Source: Aliivibrio finisterrensis_A
GTDB taxonomy: Bacteria; Pseudomonadota; Gammaproteobacteria; Enterobacterales; Vibrionaceae
DNA: 64,000 nucleotides
Assembly: GCF_004167675.1 (NCBI RefSeq)
Contig: NZ_SEZQ01000019.1
Direction: 5' to 3' (one strand)
Of this stretch, positions 52,235-62,044 are shown one piece after another (within the stretch, counting starts at the first letter, position 1; each line of letters starts with the position of its first letter). Both the position numbers and the translations under genes were made by a program. A model generated the notes under the pieces. It saw only the letters and a list, made by a program, of their open reading frames with translations, had not been told where the DNA came from and did not search any database.

Positions 52235-55200
52235 TCAAGTTCTTTGCTCGTCATCCAACTGCAGCTAACTTATTAATGCTCACTTTATTGCTGCTTGGTT
52301 TAGTCTCTTTATCTCAATTAAAACGAGAGACATTTCCCGAATTTAGTCCTCCTTATATTTTAGCTGGCGTTGTGTACCCAGGGGCTTCTCCACAAGAAGT
52401 GGAAGAGAGCATTTGTATTCGTATGGAAGATGCGGTTGATGGTTTAGGTAATATTGAAGAAACCAAATGTGAAGCGATAGAAGGCTCAGCTCGACTGATT
52501 ATTAAGTTGAATGAAAAAGCCGATATCGGGCGAATGTTGGTGGATGTACAAACTCAAATTGACTCAATTAATGACTTTCCAAAAGAGATTGAATCCCCAA
52601 TTGTTCAAGAGCTTGATTGGAATGAACCGGTGGTGGATGTGGCGATTACTGCTGATACGACATGGCCAGAATTAAAAGCATACGCAGAGAAATTAAAACA
52701 AAGCTTAAAACTTGATTATGATGTTTCACTCGTTGAAGTGAGTGGTTTTTCGGATCATCAATATCGAGTGGAACTGGATGAGAGTGCCATTCGTCAATTG
52801 GGATTAAATGTCAGTGATATTGCCAATCAATTAGCTCAGCAAAACATTAAATTGCCTAGCGGTAATATCGAAACGCCAGAAAAGAACTTTTTAATTCGTT
52901 TTGATGAGAGAAAAACCACACCTGAGGAATTAGCAAAAACGGTAATAGGGGCATCAGAGAATGGCGCATTACTTCGCTTAGGAGACATTGCCACTATCAC
53001 GGATCGTTTTGAACTTGATGAACAGAAAGTACTGTTTGATGGTAAGCCATCAGCGGTACTTAAGATCAGTAAAAATAAAGCTGACGATGCTCTACGAATC
53101 AAAGATCGTGTTTCTGCATTTGTTGAATATCAGCAATCAGTCGCACCCGATGGTGTGACGTTAGAGATGACGAATGATCTCTCATCACTGCTTTGGGATC
53201 GTTTGACCATGATGGTAAAAAACGGGTGGCAGGGGATCATTCTGGTTTTCTTAACCATGTGGCTGTTTTTTACTTTCCGCTATTCTTTCTGGGTTGCTGC
53301 TGGCTTGCCCGTGGCTTTTTTAGGTGGACTGTTCTTAATGGCAAGCTTAGGGCTCTCTATTAATATCATGTCTCTTGTTGCCTTATTAATGGCCATCGGG
53401 ATCATGATGGATGATGCGATTGTGATTGCAGAATCCATCGCCTCTCATCTAGATAGAGGACAAGAGATTGATGATGCGGTCTATAACGGGGTTAAAAAAG
53501 TCTTTCCCGGTGTTTTATCTTCTTTTTTAACGACGGTCTGTATTTTTGGTAGCTTGATGTTTTTACAGGGAGAAATGGGGGCGGTACTCAAGGTTATTCC
53601 ACAGGTTCTGATCTTAGTGCTCTCCTTGAGTCTTATTGAAGCATTTTTAATTTTACCTAATCATTTAAGCCATTCATTACACAGAGCAAAAAACGATAAG
53701 CCGATTACTGGGTTTAAAAAGAAAGTATTGGATCGTTTTGAGCACTTTAGAAATACCACCTTGGTGAATGCGGTAACGAAAGTAGTGGAATGGCGTTATG
53801 CGTTTTTAGGTGCGGTTATCGCAAGTTTATTGGTTTCTTTTTCTTTGATATCTGGTGGCGCGTTAAAGTTTGTTGGTTTTCCTGAGTTAGATGGAGATAT
53901 CGCCGAAGCTCGTATTATTTTGCCCCCTGGATCTTCATTATCTCAAACTGAATTAGTCGTAGATAAGATTGTTAATGCAGCGAATAAATTGAATAAACAA
54001 TGGAGTGAAGAAAAGGAAGGTGGCACACCATTAGTTGAGCATATTACCGAGCAGTTTAATACTAATGCCGACGCTAATGAATCTGGCCCGCATTTAGCAA
54101 CAATTCGTTTAGATTTATTAGGGGCGGAAAAACGAAACACATTAATTGATGATTTTATTGATGCATGGCGTGAGGAAGTGGGAGATTTGGCTGAGCCGAT
54201 AGCGATGGTTTTTAAGCAGCCCACCATGGGGCCGGGTGGACGAGCCATTGAAATTCGTATGATGGATGATGATTTACATACATTGAAGTCAGCATCGTTA
54301 GAAGTTCAAGCCTATTTGAATGACTTTGCTGGCGTTTATGGTGTGCTTGATGACATGAGAATGGGGAAAGAAGAAGTATTAGTCAAACTTCGCCCTGGAG
54401 CTGAAGCGTATGGTGTGACGGGACAATTGATTGCGAATCAATTACGTGCGGCTTATTTTGGACAAACTGCAGATGAAATTCAATTAGGTGTTGAGAACAT
54501 TGAGATTGAAGTGCGTTTAAATAAACAACAAGCAGGTGATTTACATACTTTAGAGAACTTCCCAATCATTTTGCCTACGGGAGACCAAATACCTCTAGCC
54601 TCTATCGCAACATTAGATTTTCAAAGAAATTATGTGCGAATACAGAGAATTAATGGGTTAAGAACCTTAAGTGTCTTTGGTGATGTTCACGCATCTCAGG
54701 TGAGTTCAACAGAAATACTGAATCAATTTAAAAAAGATCTCGCACCTGAATTGAAAAAGAAATACCCAGGACTGCGTTTTGATTTTGAAGGGGAAGCGAA
54801 AGATTCAGCCGAAACAGGACAATCCATAGGTACAGGGTTTATGCTTGGGCTGTTTGGGGTATTTGTTATTCTCAGCTTCCAATTTAGAAGCTATTTAGAA
54901 CCGTTTGTGGTGATGCTAGCTATACCATTAGCGCTGATTGGCGTGTTATGGGGGCATGTTTTATTAGGTCATCCATTGAGTATGCCAAGTATTATGGGGT
55001 TTGTTTCTTTAGCGGGTATTGTGGTCAATGATTCGATTTTATTGGTGCAGTACATACGCCACCATGTTGATGATGGTGATTCCGTTTATGAGTCAGTGGT
55101 CAAAGCAAGTCGTGAGCGTTTTAGGGCGGTATTTTTAACCTCAATTACGACGGCTGCTGGGCTGTTACCATTGTTATTAGAGACCAGTTTGCAGGCGCAA

Positions 55201-55335
55201 GTTATTCAACCCTTAGTGGTTTCTATTGTATTTGGTATTTTTACTTCAACTTTATTGGTGTTGTTTATGATACCTGCAGCTTACGCTATTTTAGCGGACT
55301 TTGGATTAGTGAAAAAGCATGAAGAACTTCATTAA
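52231..55335 (+). CDS. RND efflux permease
   Basis: A 1034-residue AcrB-like inner-membrane pump with 12 helices: N-terminal helix (NLLMLTLLLLGLVSLSQL), large periplasmic loops, and the proton-relay aspartate pair in helix 4 at residues 394-395 (GIMMDDAIVIAES). The first periplasmic loop starts with ETFPEFSPPYILAGVVYPGASPQEVEESI, typical of the AcrB/MexB superfamily but of a divergent branch found widely in vibrios. No TolC-type gene or regulator is adjacent, so it must use an outer channel encoded elsewhere. Confidence 0.92.
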   Translation: MIKFFARHPTAANLLMLTLLLLGLVSLSQLKRETFPEFSPPYILAGVVYPGASPQEVEESICIRMEDAVDGLGNIEETKCEAIEGSARLIIKLNEKADIGRMLVDVQTQIDSINDFPKEIESPIVQELDWNEPVVDVAITADTTWPELKAYAEKLKQSLKLDYDVSLVEVSGFSDHQYRVELDESAIRQLGLNVSDIANQLAQQNIKLPSGNIETPEKNFLIRFDERKTTPEELAKTVIGASENGALLRLGDIATITDRFELDEQKVLFDGKPSAVLKISKNKADDALRIKDRVSAFVEYQQSVAPDGVTLEMTNDLSSLLWDRLTMMVKNGWQGIILVFLTMWLFFTFRYSFWVAAGLPVAFLGGLFLMASLGLSINIMSLVALLMAIGIMMDDAIVIAESIASHLDRGQEIDDAVYNGVKKVFPGVLSSFLTTVCIFGSLMFLQGEMGAVLKVIPQVLILVLSLSLIEAFLILPNHLSHSLHRAKNDKPITGFKKKVLDRFEHFRNTTLVNAVTKVVEWRYAFLGAVIASLLVSFSLISGGALKFVGFPELDGDIAEARIILPPGSSLSQTELVVDKIVNAANKLNKQWSEEKEGGTPLVEHITEQFNTNADANESGPHLATIRLDLLGAEKRNTLIDDFIDAWREEVGDLAEPIAMVFKQPTMGPGGRAIEIRMMDDDLHTLKSASLEVQAYLNDFAGVYGVLDDMRMGKEEVLVKLRPGAEAYGVTGQLIANQLRAAYFGQTADEIQLGVENIEIEVRLNKQQAGDLHTLENFPIILPTGDQIPLASIATLDFQRNYVRIQRINGLRTLSVFGDVHASQVSSTEILNQFKKDLAPELKKKYPGLRFDFEGEAKDSAETGQSIGTGFMLGLFGVFVILSFQFRSYLEPFVVMLAIPLALIGVLWGHVLLGHPLSMPSIMGFVSLAGIVVNDSILLVQYIRHHVDDGDSVYESVVKASRERFRAVFLTSITTAAGLLPLLLETSLQAQVIQPLVVSIVFGIFTSTLLVLFMIPAAYAILADFGLVKKHEELH

Positions 55336-55357
55336 AGCTAAAGAATAAGATTACTAA

Positions 55358-56122
55358 CTAGAATGAAAACAGTAAGTTAATAGAAAATACAGAGTCGGTA
55401 TTACTTAGCCCAGGAGGTACGCGATCAAGATACTCTTGTGATTGTGCAATCTTTAGGGCGATTTCTTCTGTAATGTTATTTGTTACACTGACTTCAGAAT
55501 CAACACGAGTATTACTGTGGCCTGCGGTAATGGTGACTTCACCCGCTAAGGTTAAGTTATCGAGCGCTTTCCAAGACATATTAACGTTGGTACGAACAAT
55601 AGGTTCTTGGACGGTTTCAGGCAAAATTAAATCATCATCATCAATTTCATCCAAGTTAGGGTTTTGGTAACGAAAACCGGGACCCACTTCTAATTCTAAT
55701 AATAATTTCTCTGTATTACTGATCTGATAACCCAAACCACCCGAAAATGTATAGTCATTAAAGTAGGCGCTGTATTTTGTGTTTAGCCCTTTAAAGTTGG
55801 CATATAAGTAGTAATCAGGACTGATCTTGTAGTCACTTTGCAAATTAATACTTAGTTGATCTTTATCGGCTTCACCGTCTTTTTCTGATAAGTAATATTT
55901 TATTTCACCAGTATGACGGTGCTGTCCAGATGTGTAGCTGCCCTCAAATCGACTATTGAGTGATTGAGAGTCGCTGTTACCAGTATTTGATTGGTAACCA
56001 AACTCTACTTGGCTTTCCCACGGTGATGGGGGCGACGTATCCGTGTCTTCAGTATCGAGCTCACTAGCATGCACTGATGCACTTATAGTAATAAGCCCAG
56101 TTAGAAACACTTTTTTTAACAC
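55358..56122 (-). CDS. DUF481 outer-membrane protein
   Basis: A 254-residue protein with a signal peptide (cleavage after SVHA, residue 19) and a DUF481-type beta-rich region: repeated alternating strands such as WESQVEFGYQSNTGNSDSQSLNSRFEG and HTGEIKYYLSEKDGE, ending in an aromatic terminal strand INLLFSF as needed for Bam-mediated insertion. Salt-induced YdiY-like proteins share this domain; function unknown. It converges on the RND operon with a 22-base gap. Confidence 0.85.
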   Translation of the reverse strand: MLKKVFLTGLITISASVHASELDTEDTDTSPPSPWESQVEFGYQSNTGNSDSQSLNSRFEGSYTSGQHRHTGEIKYYLSEKDGEADKDQLSINLQSDYKISPDYYLYANFKGLNTKYSAYFNDYTFSGGLGYQISNTEKLLLELEVGPGFRYQNPNLDEIDDDDLILPETVQEPIVRTNVNMSWKALDNLTLAGEVTITAGHSNTRVDSEVSVTNNITEEIALKIAQSQEYLDRVPPGLSNTDSVFSINLLFSF

Positions 56123-56266
56123 GCATCAATCTCAAAAAGAATAAAAGAGGTCAGATAGTATAGGTGTTTTCTTGATTCAAATAGTTAAATTTGAGTCAAA
56201 ATCTTTATTTTGCGAATGGTAAGGTTGCTAGAGAAGGATTGTTATTTCATCCATGTTTCTTTTGGT

Positions 56267-56272
56267 TATAAT
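56267..56272 (+). promoter_or_regulatory. Possible dnaB -10 box
   Basis: TATAAT lies 34 bases before the dnaB start. The -35 at 16 bp (TTTCAT) is poor, so this is a weak call. Confidence 0.35.
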
Positions 56273-56305
56273 GTAGAGCTAAATTTAGGATGGTGAAAAG
56301 TAGTA

Positions 56306-57703
56306 ATGGCTGATAATCGAAATCAAAACCGCAAACCAGACGCACAAGTAGACGCGTTAAAAGTACCGCCGCATTCATTGGAGGCAGAGCAATCTGTCCT
56401 TGGTGGTTTGTTACTTGATAATGAGCGTTGGGATACCGTTGCAGAAAAAGTGGTGGCAGGAGATTTTTATAGCCGACCGCATCGACTTATCTTTGAGTCA
56501 GTTAAATCCATCCTAGAAAATAGTATGCCTTTGGATTTAATTACCTTATCTGAGCACCTTGAACGTCATGAGAAATTAGATTCTGTTGGCGGTTTTGCGT
56601 ATCTGGCGGATTTAGCTAAAAATACCCCAAGTGCTGCAAACATTAATGCTTATGCAGATATCGTGCGTGAGCGTGCAATGGTACGTAACCTTATTGGTGT
56701 TGCAAATGAAATTGCAGATGCAGGTTATGATCCACAAGGTCGAACATCAGAAGATTTACTCGACATGGCAGAGAGTAAAGTCTTTGCCATTGCAGAAGAG
56801 CGTACTACTGAAAATGAAGGCCCTCAAAATGTCGATTCAATTTTAGAGAGAACCTTAGAGCGTATCGAGATCTTATATCAAAGTCCTCAAGATGGTGTGA
56901 CAGGGGTATCGACGGGGTTTACTGATCTCAATAAGAAAACCGCAGGCTTACAAGGTTCTGATTTAATCATTGTTGCTGCTCGTCCATCAATGGGTAAAAC
57001 CACCTTTGCGATGAACTTGTGTGAAAACGCCGCAATGGACCAAGACAAACCCGTCCTTATTTTCTCACTAGAGATGCCAGCAGAACAGCTGATGATGCGT
57101 ATGTTAGCGTCACTTTCTCGTGTTGACCAAACCAAAATCCGTACCGGTCAATTAGACGATGAAGATTGGGCGCGTATTTCGTCTACCATGGGCATTTTGA
57201 CTCAAAAGAAAAACATGTACATCGATGATAGCTCAGGCTTAACACCAACCGAGCTTCGTTCTCGTGCGCGTCGTGTTGCACGTGAAGCAGGCGGGTTAAG
57301 TATGATTATGGTCGATTACCTTCAGTTAATGCGAGTTCCGGGTTTACAAGATAACCGTACGTTAGAGATCTCTGAAATCTCACGTTCATTAAAAGCATTA
57401 GCCAAAGAATTGAACGTTCCTGTTGTCGCTCTATCTCAGTTGAACCGTTCCCTAGAGCAACGTGCCGATAAGCGCCCAATTAACTCGGATCTTCGTGAAT
57501 CGGGAGCGATCGAGCAAGATGCCGATTTAATCATGTTTATTTACCGTGATGAGGTTTATAACCCTGAGAGTAATCGTAAAGGCATCGCAGAAATTATTTT
57601 GGGTAAACAACGTAATGGTCCAATCGGCTCGGTAAGTCTTACATTCCAAGGGCAATTCTCACGTTTTGATAACTACGCAGGCCCTGCGTTTGATGATGAA
57701 TAA
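56306..57703 (+). CDS. dnaB: Replicative DNA helicase
   Basis: DnaB, 465 residues, hexameric fork helicase. The N-terminal collar (about 20-170) starts at PPHSLEAEQSVLGGLLLDN; the RecA-like motor has Walker A ARPSMGKT (225-232), Walker B MIMVDYLQLM and the arginine finger near the C-terminus. No intein interrupts these motifs. alr follows after 9 bases, as in E. coli. Confidence 0.98.
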   Translation: MADNRNQNRKPDAQVDALKVPPHSLEAEQSVLGGLLLDNERWDTVAEKVVAGDFYSRPHRLIFESVKSILENSMPLDLITLSEHLERHEKLDSVGGFAYLADLAKNTPSAANINAYADIVRERAMVRNLIGVANEIADAGYDPQGRTSEDLLDMAESKVFAIAEERTTENEGPQNVDSILERTLERIEILYQSPQDGVTGVSTGFTDLNKKTAGLQGSDLIIVAARPSMGKTTFAMNLCENAAMDQDKPVLIFSLEMPAEQLMMRMLASLSRVDQTKIRTGQLDDEDWARISSTMGILTQKKNMYIDDSSGLTPTELRSRARRVAREAGGLSMIMVDYLQLMRVPGLQDNRTLEISEISRSLKALAKELNVPVVALSQLNRSLEQRADKRPINSDLRESGAIEQDADLIMFIYRDEVYNPESNRKGIAEIILGKQRNGPIGSVSLTFQGQFSRFDNYAGPAFDDE

Positions 57704-57712
57704 GGCAATAAT

Positions 57713-58795
57713 ATGAGCTACATGAAAGCGGCGGCTGCCCAAGTTGATATGTCAGCGTTAGCGCATAATTTGCAAAAGATTAAGCAACAAGCGCCAAACA
57801 GTAAGCTTCTTGCTGTTGTTAAAGCAAATGGTTATGGCCATGGGCTACTGAATATAGCAAAAGGGGCGCAAGGTGCTGATGCGTTTGGCGTGGCTCGTAT
57901 AGAAGAAGCATTGCAACTTCGTGCTGGTGGTATCGTTAAGCAAGTATTGTTACTTGAAGGTTTTTATTCCGCTTGTGATTTACCTATTTTGGTCACAAAT
58001 AACATTCAGACAGCCGTACATTGTAAAGAGCAATTAGAAGCACTAGAAGGCGCAGAACTTGAAGGCCCAGTTGTTGTTTGGTTAAAAGTGGATTCAGGAA
58101 TGCATCGTTTAGGCATTCGCCCTGAAGAGTATCAAGAATACGTAGATCGTTTGCACGCATGTAAAAATGTCGCGAAGCCACTGCGTTACATGAGTCATTT
58201 TGGTTGTGCTGATGAGTTAGATAACCCGACAACCAATAAGCAAATAGATACCTTTATGTCATTAACTGATGGATGCCAAGGTGAGCGCTCTCTGGCGGCA
58301 TCCGCAGGGTTATTAGCATGGCCTGATAGCCAATTAGATTGGGTTAGACCTGGTATTATTATGTATGGCGTTTCACCATTTGCGAATCAGTCAGCACAAA
58401 AGCTAGGTTATTTGCCTACCATGACCCTTACCTCTCATTTAATCGCAGTTCGTGATGTAAAAGCAGGTGAAAGTGTTGGCTATGGAGCAATGTGGACCAG
58501 CGAGCGTGATACCAAAATTGGGGTTATTGCGATTGGCTATGGTGATGGTTACCCTATTGCAGCACCTAACGGTACACCTGTTTTAGTTAATGGGCGCAAA
58601 GTCTCGATTGCTGGCCGAGTATCTATGGATATGCTTACTGTTGATCTTGGTCCTGATGCTCAAGATAAAGTGGGTGATGAAGCTATTTTGTGGGGACGAG
58701 ATCTTCCTGCAGAAGAAGTTGCAGAGCACATAGGAACCATTGCTTATGAGTTAGTGACTAAACTAACATCACGAGTACAGATGCAATATATTTAA
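57713..58795 (+). CDS. alr: Alanine racemase
   Basis: Alr, 360 residues, PLP enzyme making D-alanine for peptidoglycan. The PLP lysine is K37 in AVVKANGYGHG, and the second catalytic tyrosine is in SVGYGAMW. AAGG stands 7 bases before the ATG used; an ATG three codons later is possible. The stop TAA shares its last base with an ATG of a four-codon frame that overlaps the start of the next gene. Confidence 0.97.
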   Translation: MSYMKAAAAQVDMSALAHNLQKIKQQAPNSKLLAVVKANGYGHGLLNIAKGAQGADAFGVARIEEALQLRAGGIVKQVLLLEGFYSACDLPILVTNNIQTAVHCKEQLEALEGAELEGPVVVWLKVDSGMHRLGIRPEEYQEYVDRLHACKNVAKPLRYMSHFGCADELDNPTTNKQIDTFMSLTDGCQGERSLAASAGLLAWPDSQLDWVRPGIIMYGVSPFANQSAQKLGYLPTMTLTSHLIAVRDVKAGESVGYGAMWTSERDTKIGVIAIGYGDGYPIAAPNGTPVLVNGRKVSIAGRVSMDMLTVDLGPDAQDKVGDEAILWGRDLPAEEVAEHIGTIAYELVTKLTSRVQMQYI

Positions 58796-58805
58796 TGAGA
58801 TTACT

Positions 58806-60032
58806 TTGAATTCATTTCCATTCAAAAGCGCTACTGGTTTAGCGCTTTTTCTTATTATGCCTTTTTCTTTTTTGAGTGATGCGTTTGCCAAAGAAGATAT
58901 TTGGCCAACGTCATTACCAGAAACTTCAGCGGTTCCTTTCCTATTTTCGTCTGAAAGCTTGGGGACTACCATAGGCGCCGCCGCGGTAATGAAAGGAGTC
59001 GGCCAACCTCAAGCGACATTATTTGCAGCGGGGCTTTATTCAAGTAAAGGCTCTTATATGACGTATTTATCTGCAAATAATTTTCAAGTCGGTCATTCAT
59101 GGTTAGTCGGGGCTAATGCGTATAATGCTAATTTCAAAGAGATGGATTATCACCTAGGCTCTGCCGGTAGTAATAACTCCAATGTGAATGACGAAGTGTT
59201 TACCGACAGCATCGAAGCACAATACCATTTAACGGCTAATTACATTTTACCTATTGGTAATGCAAAAACGACTGGAGCGAGAGCGGCTTATCTTCCTGAA
59301 AGAAAAATAAAAGGATTTAACCCATTAGAAAGTGGTGTATCGAGTATTGAGTTTAGCCCTTTTTATTACTCTCGAAAATTGGCGGATGTTGCAAATTGGA
59401 ATGAGCCTGACTCTAACTGGGGTATGAAAGTTAATTTTGATTGGGACAATCGAAATAGCGTAAGAAATACCACCCATGGTTCTCGTACTGAATTGGATTT
59501 TACTTATTCACCACAAACCGGTGAGCAAGAAGAGTGGTGGACATGGGAGTTCCAACAAAGTGCCTTTTTTGACCTCGGCAATCTCGGTGAGATTATTAAT
59601 AAGCAAGTGTTGGCATTGGATGTTTATCTTGCTGATACACCAAGTTGGCAAGATGGCACTCATCATCAGCCTCCAGAATATGCAGGCATAAAGCTTGGTG
59701 GGTTATATCGATTAAGGAGCTACAGTAGTGGGCGTTTTCATGGTCGTTCTGCAATTCATTATTCTGCAGAATATCGAGTGATGCCTGATTGGCAACCGCT
59801 AGAAGATTGGCCTATCTTTAATCTTTATGATGTGCCTTGGTGGCAATGGGTTATTTTTGTTGATGCAGGTCGAGTAGCAGATGAATTCTCACTTTCAACA
59901 CTGCATGAAGACATGAAGTGGAGTGCAGGCGGAGCAATACGCTTTCAAGTTGAAGGTATTGTTGTTCGAACTGAGATGTCAAAAGGCAGTGAAGAAGGTT
60001 TATTTAGAGTGATGATCAACCAACCATTTTAA
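58806..60032 (+). CDS. Omp85-like surface antigen (D15) barrel protein
   Basis: A 408-residue protein with a signal peptide (cleavage after SDAFA, residue 28) and a 16-strand-type barrel domain of the BamA/TamA surface antigen class, without POTRA repeats. The GRFHGRSAIHYSAEYRVMP stretch resembles the barrel motif R-G-F...G...E-R-P, followed by FVDAGRVADEF, and it ends with F. The start is TTG (58806) with GAGA before it; the next ATG would remove most of the signal peptide. It is 10 bases after alr, probably the same transcript. Function unknown. Confidence 0.8.
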   Translation: MNSFPFKSATGLALFLIMPFSFLSDAFAKEDIWPTSLPETSAVPFLFSSESLGTTIGAAAVMKGVGQPQATLFAAGLYSSKGSYMTYLSANNFQVGHSWLVGANAYNANFKEMDYHLGSAGSNNSNVNDEVFTDSIEAQYHLTANYILPIGNAKTTGARAAYLPERKIKGFNPLESGVSSIEFSPFYYSRKLADVANWNEPDSNWGMKVNFDWDNRNSVRNTTHGSRTELDFTYSPQTGEQEEWWTWEFQQSAFFDLGNLGEIINKQVLALDVYLADTPSWQDGTHHQPPEYAGIKLGGLYRLRSYSSGRFHGRSAIHYSAEYRVMPDWQPLEDWPIFNLYDVPWWQWVIFVDAGRVADEFSLSTLHEDMKWSAGGAIRFQVEGIVVRTEMSKGSEEGLFRVMINQPF

Positions 60033-60111
60033 TATTTTAGTAAGAAAAATGATCTCAACACTAGTGTTCAGTAGTTTTGATAGAGATAATGTTTACTACT
60101 AGAAGTTTTAA

Positions 60112-60154
60112 TGTGACCTAACTCAAAAAGAGTGAGCGTAGTTTTGGTCATAAT
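60112..60154 (+). promoter_or_regulatory. Possible CRP-dependent pgi promoter
   Basis: TGTGA-N6-TCAAA (60112-60127) matches 9 of 10 core bases of a CRP site. A -10 like CATAAT (60149-60154) follows; a start near 60161 would put the CRP centre at about -41.5, the class II position, and there is no good -35. Read by eye only. Confidence 0.3.
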
Positions 60155-60269
60155 ACCTAAATATAAAGCTCACTAAATAGTACCGAGCATCAAATTTTAG
60201 ATTCGTATAAACGGGGCGTTCATTACTTTTTTTTGAACCATTAAGTATATTACACGGGATATTTTTACC

Positions 60270-61922
60270 ATGTTAAAAAACATCAACCCAACAGAAACTC
60301 AAGCTTGGGCAGACTTAACTGCACACTTTGAAACAGCACAAGATTTTAGCCTATCTGAATTATTCGCAGCAGATGCACAACGTTTTGATAAATTTTCAAC
60401 GACGTTTGGCCAAGACATTCTAGTGGATTTCTCTAAAAACTTAGTTACTGAAGATACAATGGAAAAATTGTTCGCATTAGCAGAGCAAACAGAGTTGTCT
60501 TCAGCAATGAAAGCGATGTTTAACGGTGAGAAAATCAACAAAACAGAAGACCGTTCAGTTTTACATATTGCACTTCGTAACCGTAGCAACACGCCAATTA
60601 TGGTTGATGGTGAAGATGTAATGCCTGCAGTAAATGCAGTATTAGAAAAAATGAAAGGCTTCACAGAGCGTCTAATTTCTGGTGAGTGGAAAGGTTACAC
60701 TGGTAAAGAAATTACGGATATCGTGAATATCGGTATCGGCGGTTCAGATCTTGGCCCTTACATGGTATCGGAAGCACTTGCACCATACAAAACACGCTTA
60801 AACATGCACTTTGTTTCAAACGTAGATGGTACACACATTGTTGAAACGCTGAAGCCGTTAAATCCAGAAACAACGCTGTTCTTAATCGCATCTAAAACAT
60901 TCACAACTCAAGAAACAATGACGAATGCACACAGTGCACGTGATTGGTTCCTTGCTGAGGCTGGCGATCAAGCACATGTTGCTAAGCACTTTGCTGCACT
61001 ATCAACAAATGCACAGTCTGTTTCTGAGTTTGGTATTGATACTGACAACATGTTTGAATTCTGGGATTGGGTTGGTGGTCGTTATTCACTATGGTCAGCA
61101 ATCGGTCTTTCAATTGCACTAGCGGTTGGTTTTGATAACTTTGTTGAGCTTCTTGAAGGTGCTCATGAAGTGGATAACCATTTCGCTAATACGGATCTGA
61201 AAAATAACGTACCAGTTATCTTGGCACTGATCGGCCTATGGTATAACAACTTCCACGGTGCTGAGTCAGAATCAATTCTTCCATACGATCAATATCTACA
61301 TCGTTTTGCTGCGTACTTCCAACAAGGCAACATGGAATCAAATGGTAAATGTGTAGATCGTAACGGTAACCCTGTTGATTATCAAACGGGTCCAATCATT
61401 TGGGGTGAACCAGGTACAAATGGTCAACACGCGTTCTACCAATTGATTCACCAAGGTACAAAATTAATCCCTTGTGATTTTATTGCGCCTGCAATCAGCC
61501 ACAACCAAGTGGGTGATCATCATCAGAAGCTGATGTCTAACTTCTTTGCTCAAACAGAAGCATTGGCTTTTGGTAAAACAGAAGAGACTGTTCGTGCAGA
61601 ATTTGCAGCAGCAGGTAAAACTGAAGCAGAAATGGCAGAGTTAGTGGCATTTAAGGTGTTTGAAGGCAATCGCCCAACAAACTCAATTCTTGTTAAGCAA
61701 GTAACGCCTAAAACTCTAGGTAACTTGATTGCAATGTACGAGCACAAAATCTTCGTACAAGGCGTGATTTGGAATATCTTCAGCTTTGACCAATGGGGCG
61801 TAGAACTTGGTAAGCAACTAGCTAACCAAATTCTTCCTGAATTGGCTGACGATAGTGCGGTGACTTCTCACGATAGTTCAACAAACGGCTTAATTAACGC
61901 ATTTAAAGCATACAAAGCTTAA
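60270..61922 (+). CDS. pgi: Glucose-6-phosphate isomerase
   Basis: Pgi, 550 residues (E. coli 549), interconverts glucose-6-phosphate and fructose-6-phosphate. Signatures: VNIGIGGSDLGPYMVSEAL (about 152-170), WDWVGGRYSLWSAIGLSIAL, the catalytic glutamate in NGQHAFYQLIHQGT region and HHQKLMSNFFAQTEALAFGK. Followed by a UUCG-loop terminator. Long 237-base upstream region with several small palindromes. Confidence 0.98.
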   Translation: MLKNINPTETQAWADLTAHFETAQDFSLSELFAADAQRFDKFSTTFGQDILVDFSKNLVTEDTMEKLFALAEQTELSSAMKAMFNGEKINKTEDRSVLHIALRNRSNTPIMVDGEDVMPAVNAVLEKMKGFTERLISGEWKGYTGKEITDIVNIGIGGSDLGPYMVSEALAPYKTRLNMHFVSNVDGTHIVETLKPLNPETTLFLIASKTFTTQETMTNAHSARDWFLAEAGDQAHVAKHFAALSTNAQSVSEFGIDTDNMFEFWDWVGGRYSLWSAIGLSIALAVGFDNFVELLEGAHEVDNHFANTDLKNNVPVILALIGLWYNNFHGAESESILPYDQYLHRFAAYFQQGNMESNGKCVDRNGNPVDYQTGPIIWGEPGTNGQHAFYQLIHQGTKLIPCDFIAPAISHNQVGDHHQKLMSNFFAQTEALAFGKTEETVRAEFAAAGKTEAEMAELVAFKVFEGNRPTNSILVKQVTPKTLGNLIAMYEHKIFVQGVIWNIFSFDQWGVELGKQLANQILPELADDSAVTSHDSSTNGLINAFKAYKA

Positions 61923-61945
61923 TCGTTAAGTTATCGTTTATTAAT

Positions 61946-61979
61946 AAAAAAAGAGCTGACTTCGGTCGGCTCTTTTTTT
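61946..61979 (+). terminator. Terminator after pgi
   Basis: A 10-bp stem (61951-61960 with 61965-61974, one G-T pair) closed by a TTCG tetraloop, A-rich before and T7 after. Very strong and possibly bidirectional. Confidence 0.95.
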
Positions 61980-62005
61980 ATCCGTAGCTTATATATTACA
62001 GGCAA

Positions 62006-62035
62006 TAAAAAAGGTTGATACTTAAATACCAACCT
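62006..62035 (-). terminator. Terminator of zur-cheX, same family as behind leuD
   Basis: GGTTGATA (62013-62020) pairs with TACCAACC (62027-62034) apart from one A-C mismatch; on the minus strand a T6 tract follows. The surrounding sequence (AACCTCTATCATTTCCTGAAT) repeats that at 45690-45709 with small changes. Confidence 0.8.
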
Positions 62036-62044
62036 CTATCATTT

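Noticed and set aside
58795..58809. Programmed frameshift joining the MRLL frame to the Omp85-like gene
   Set aside because: No slippery sequence is present and the TTG start already gives a complete signal peptide.
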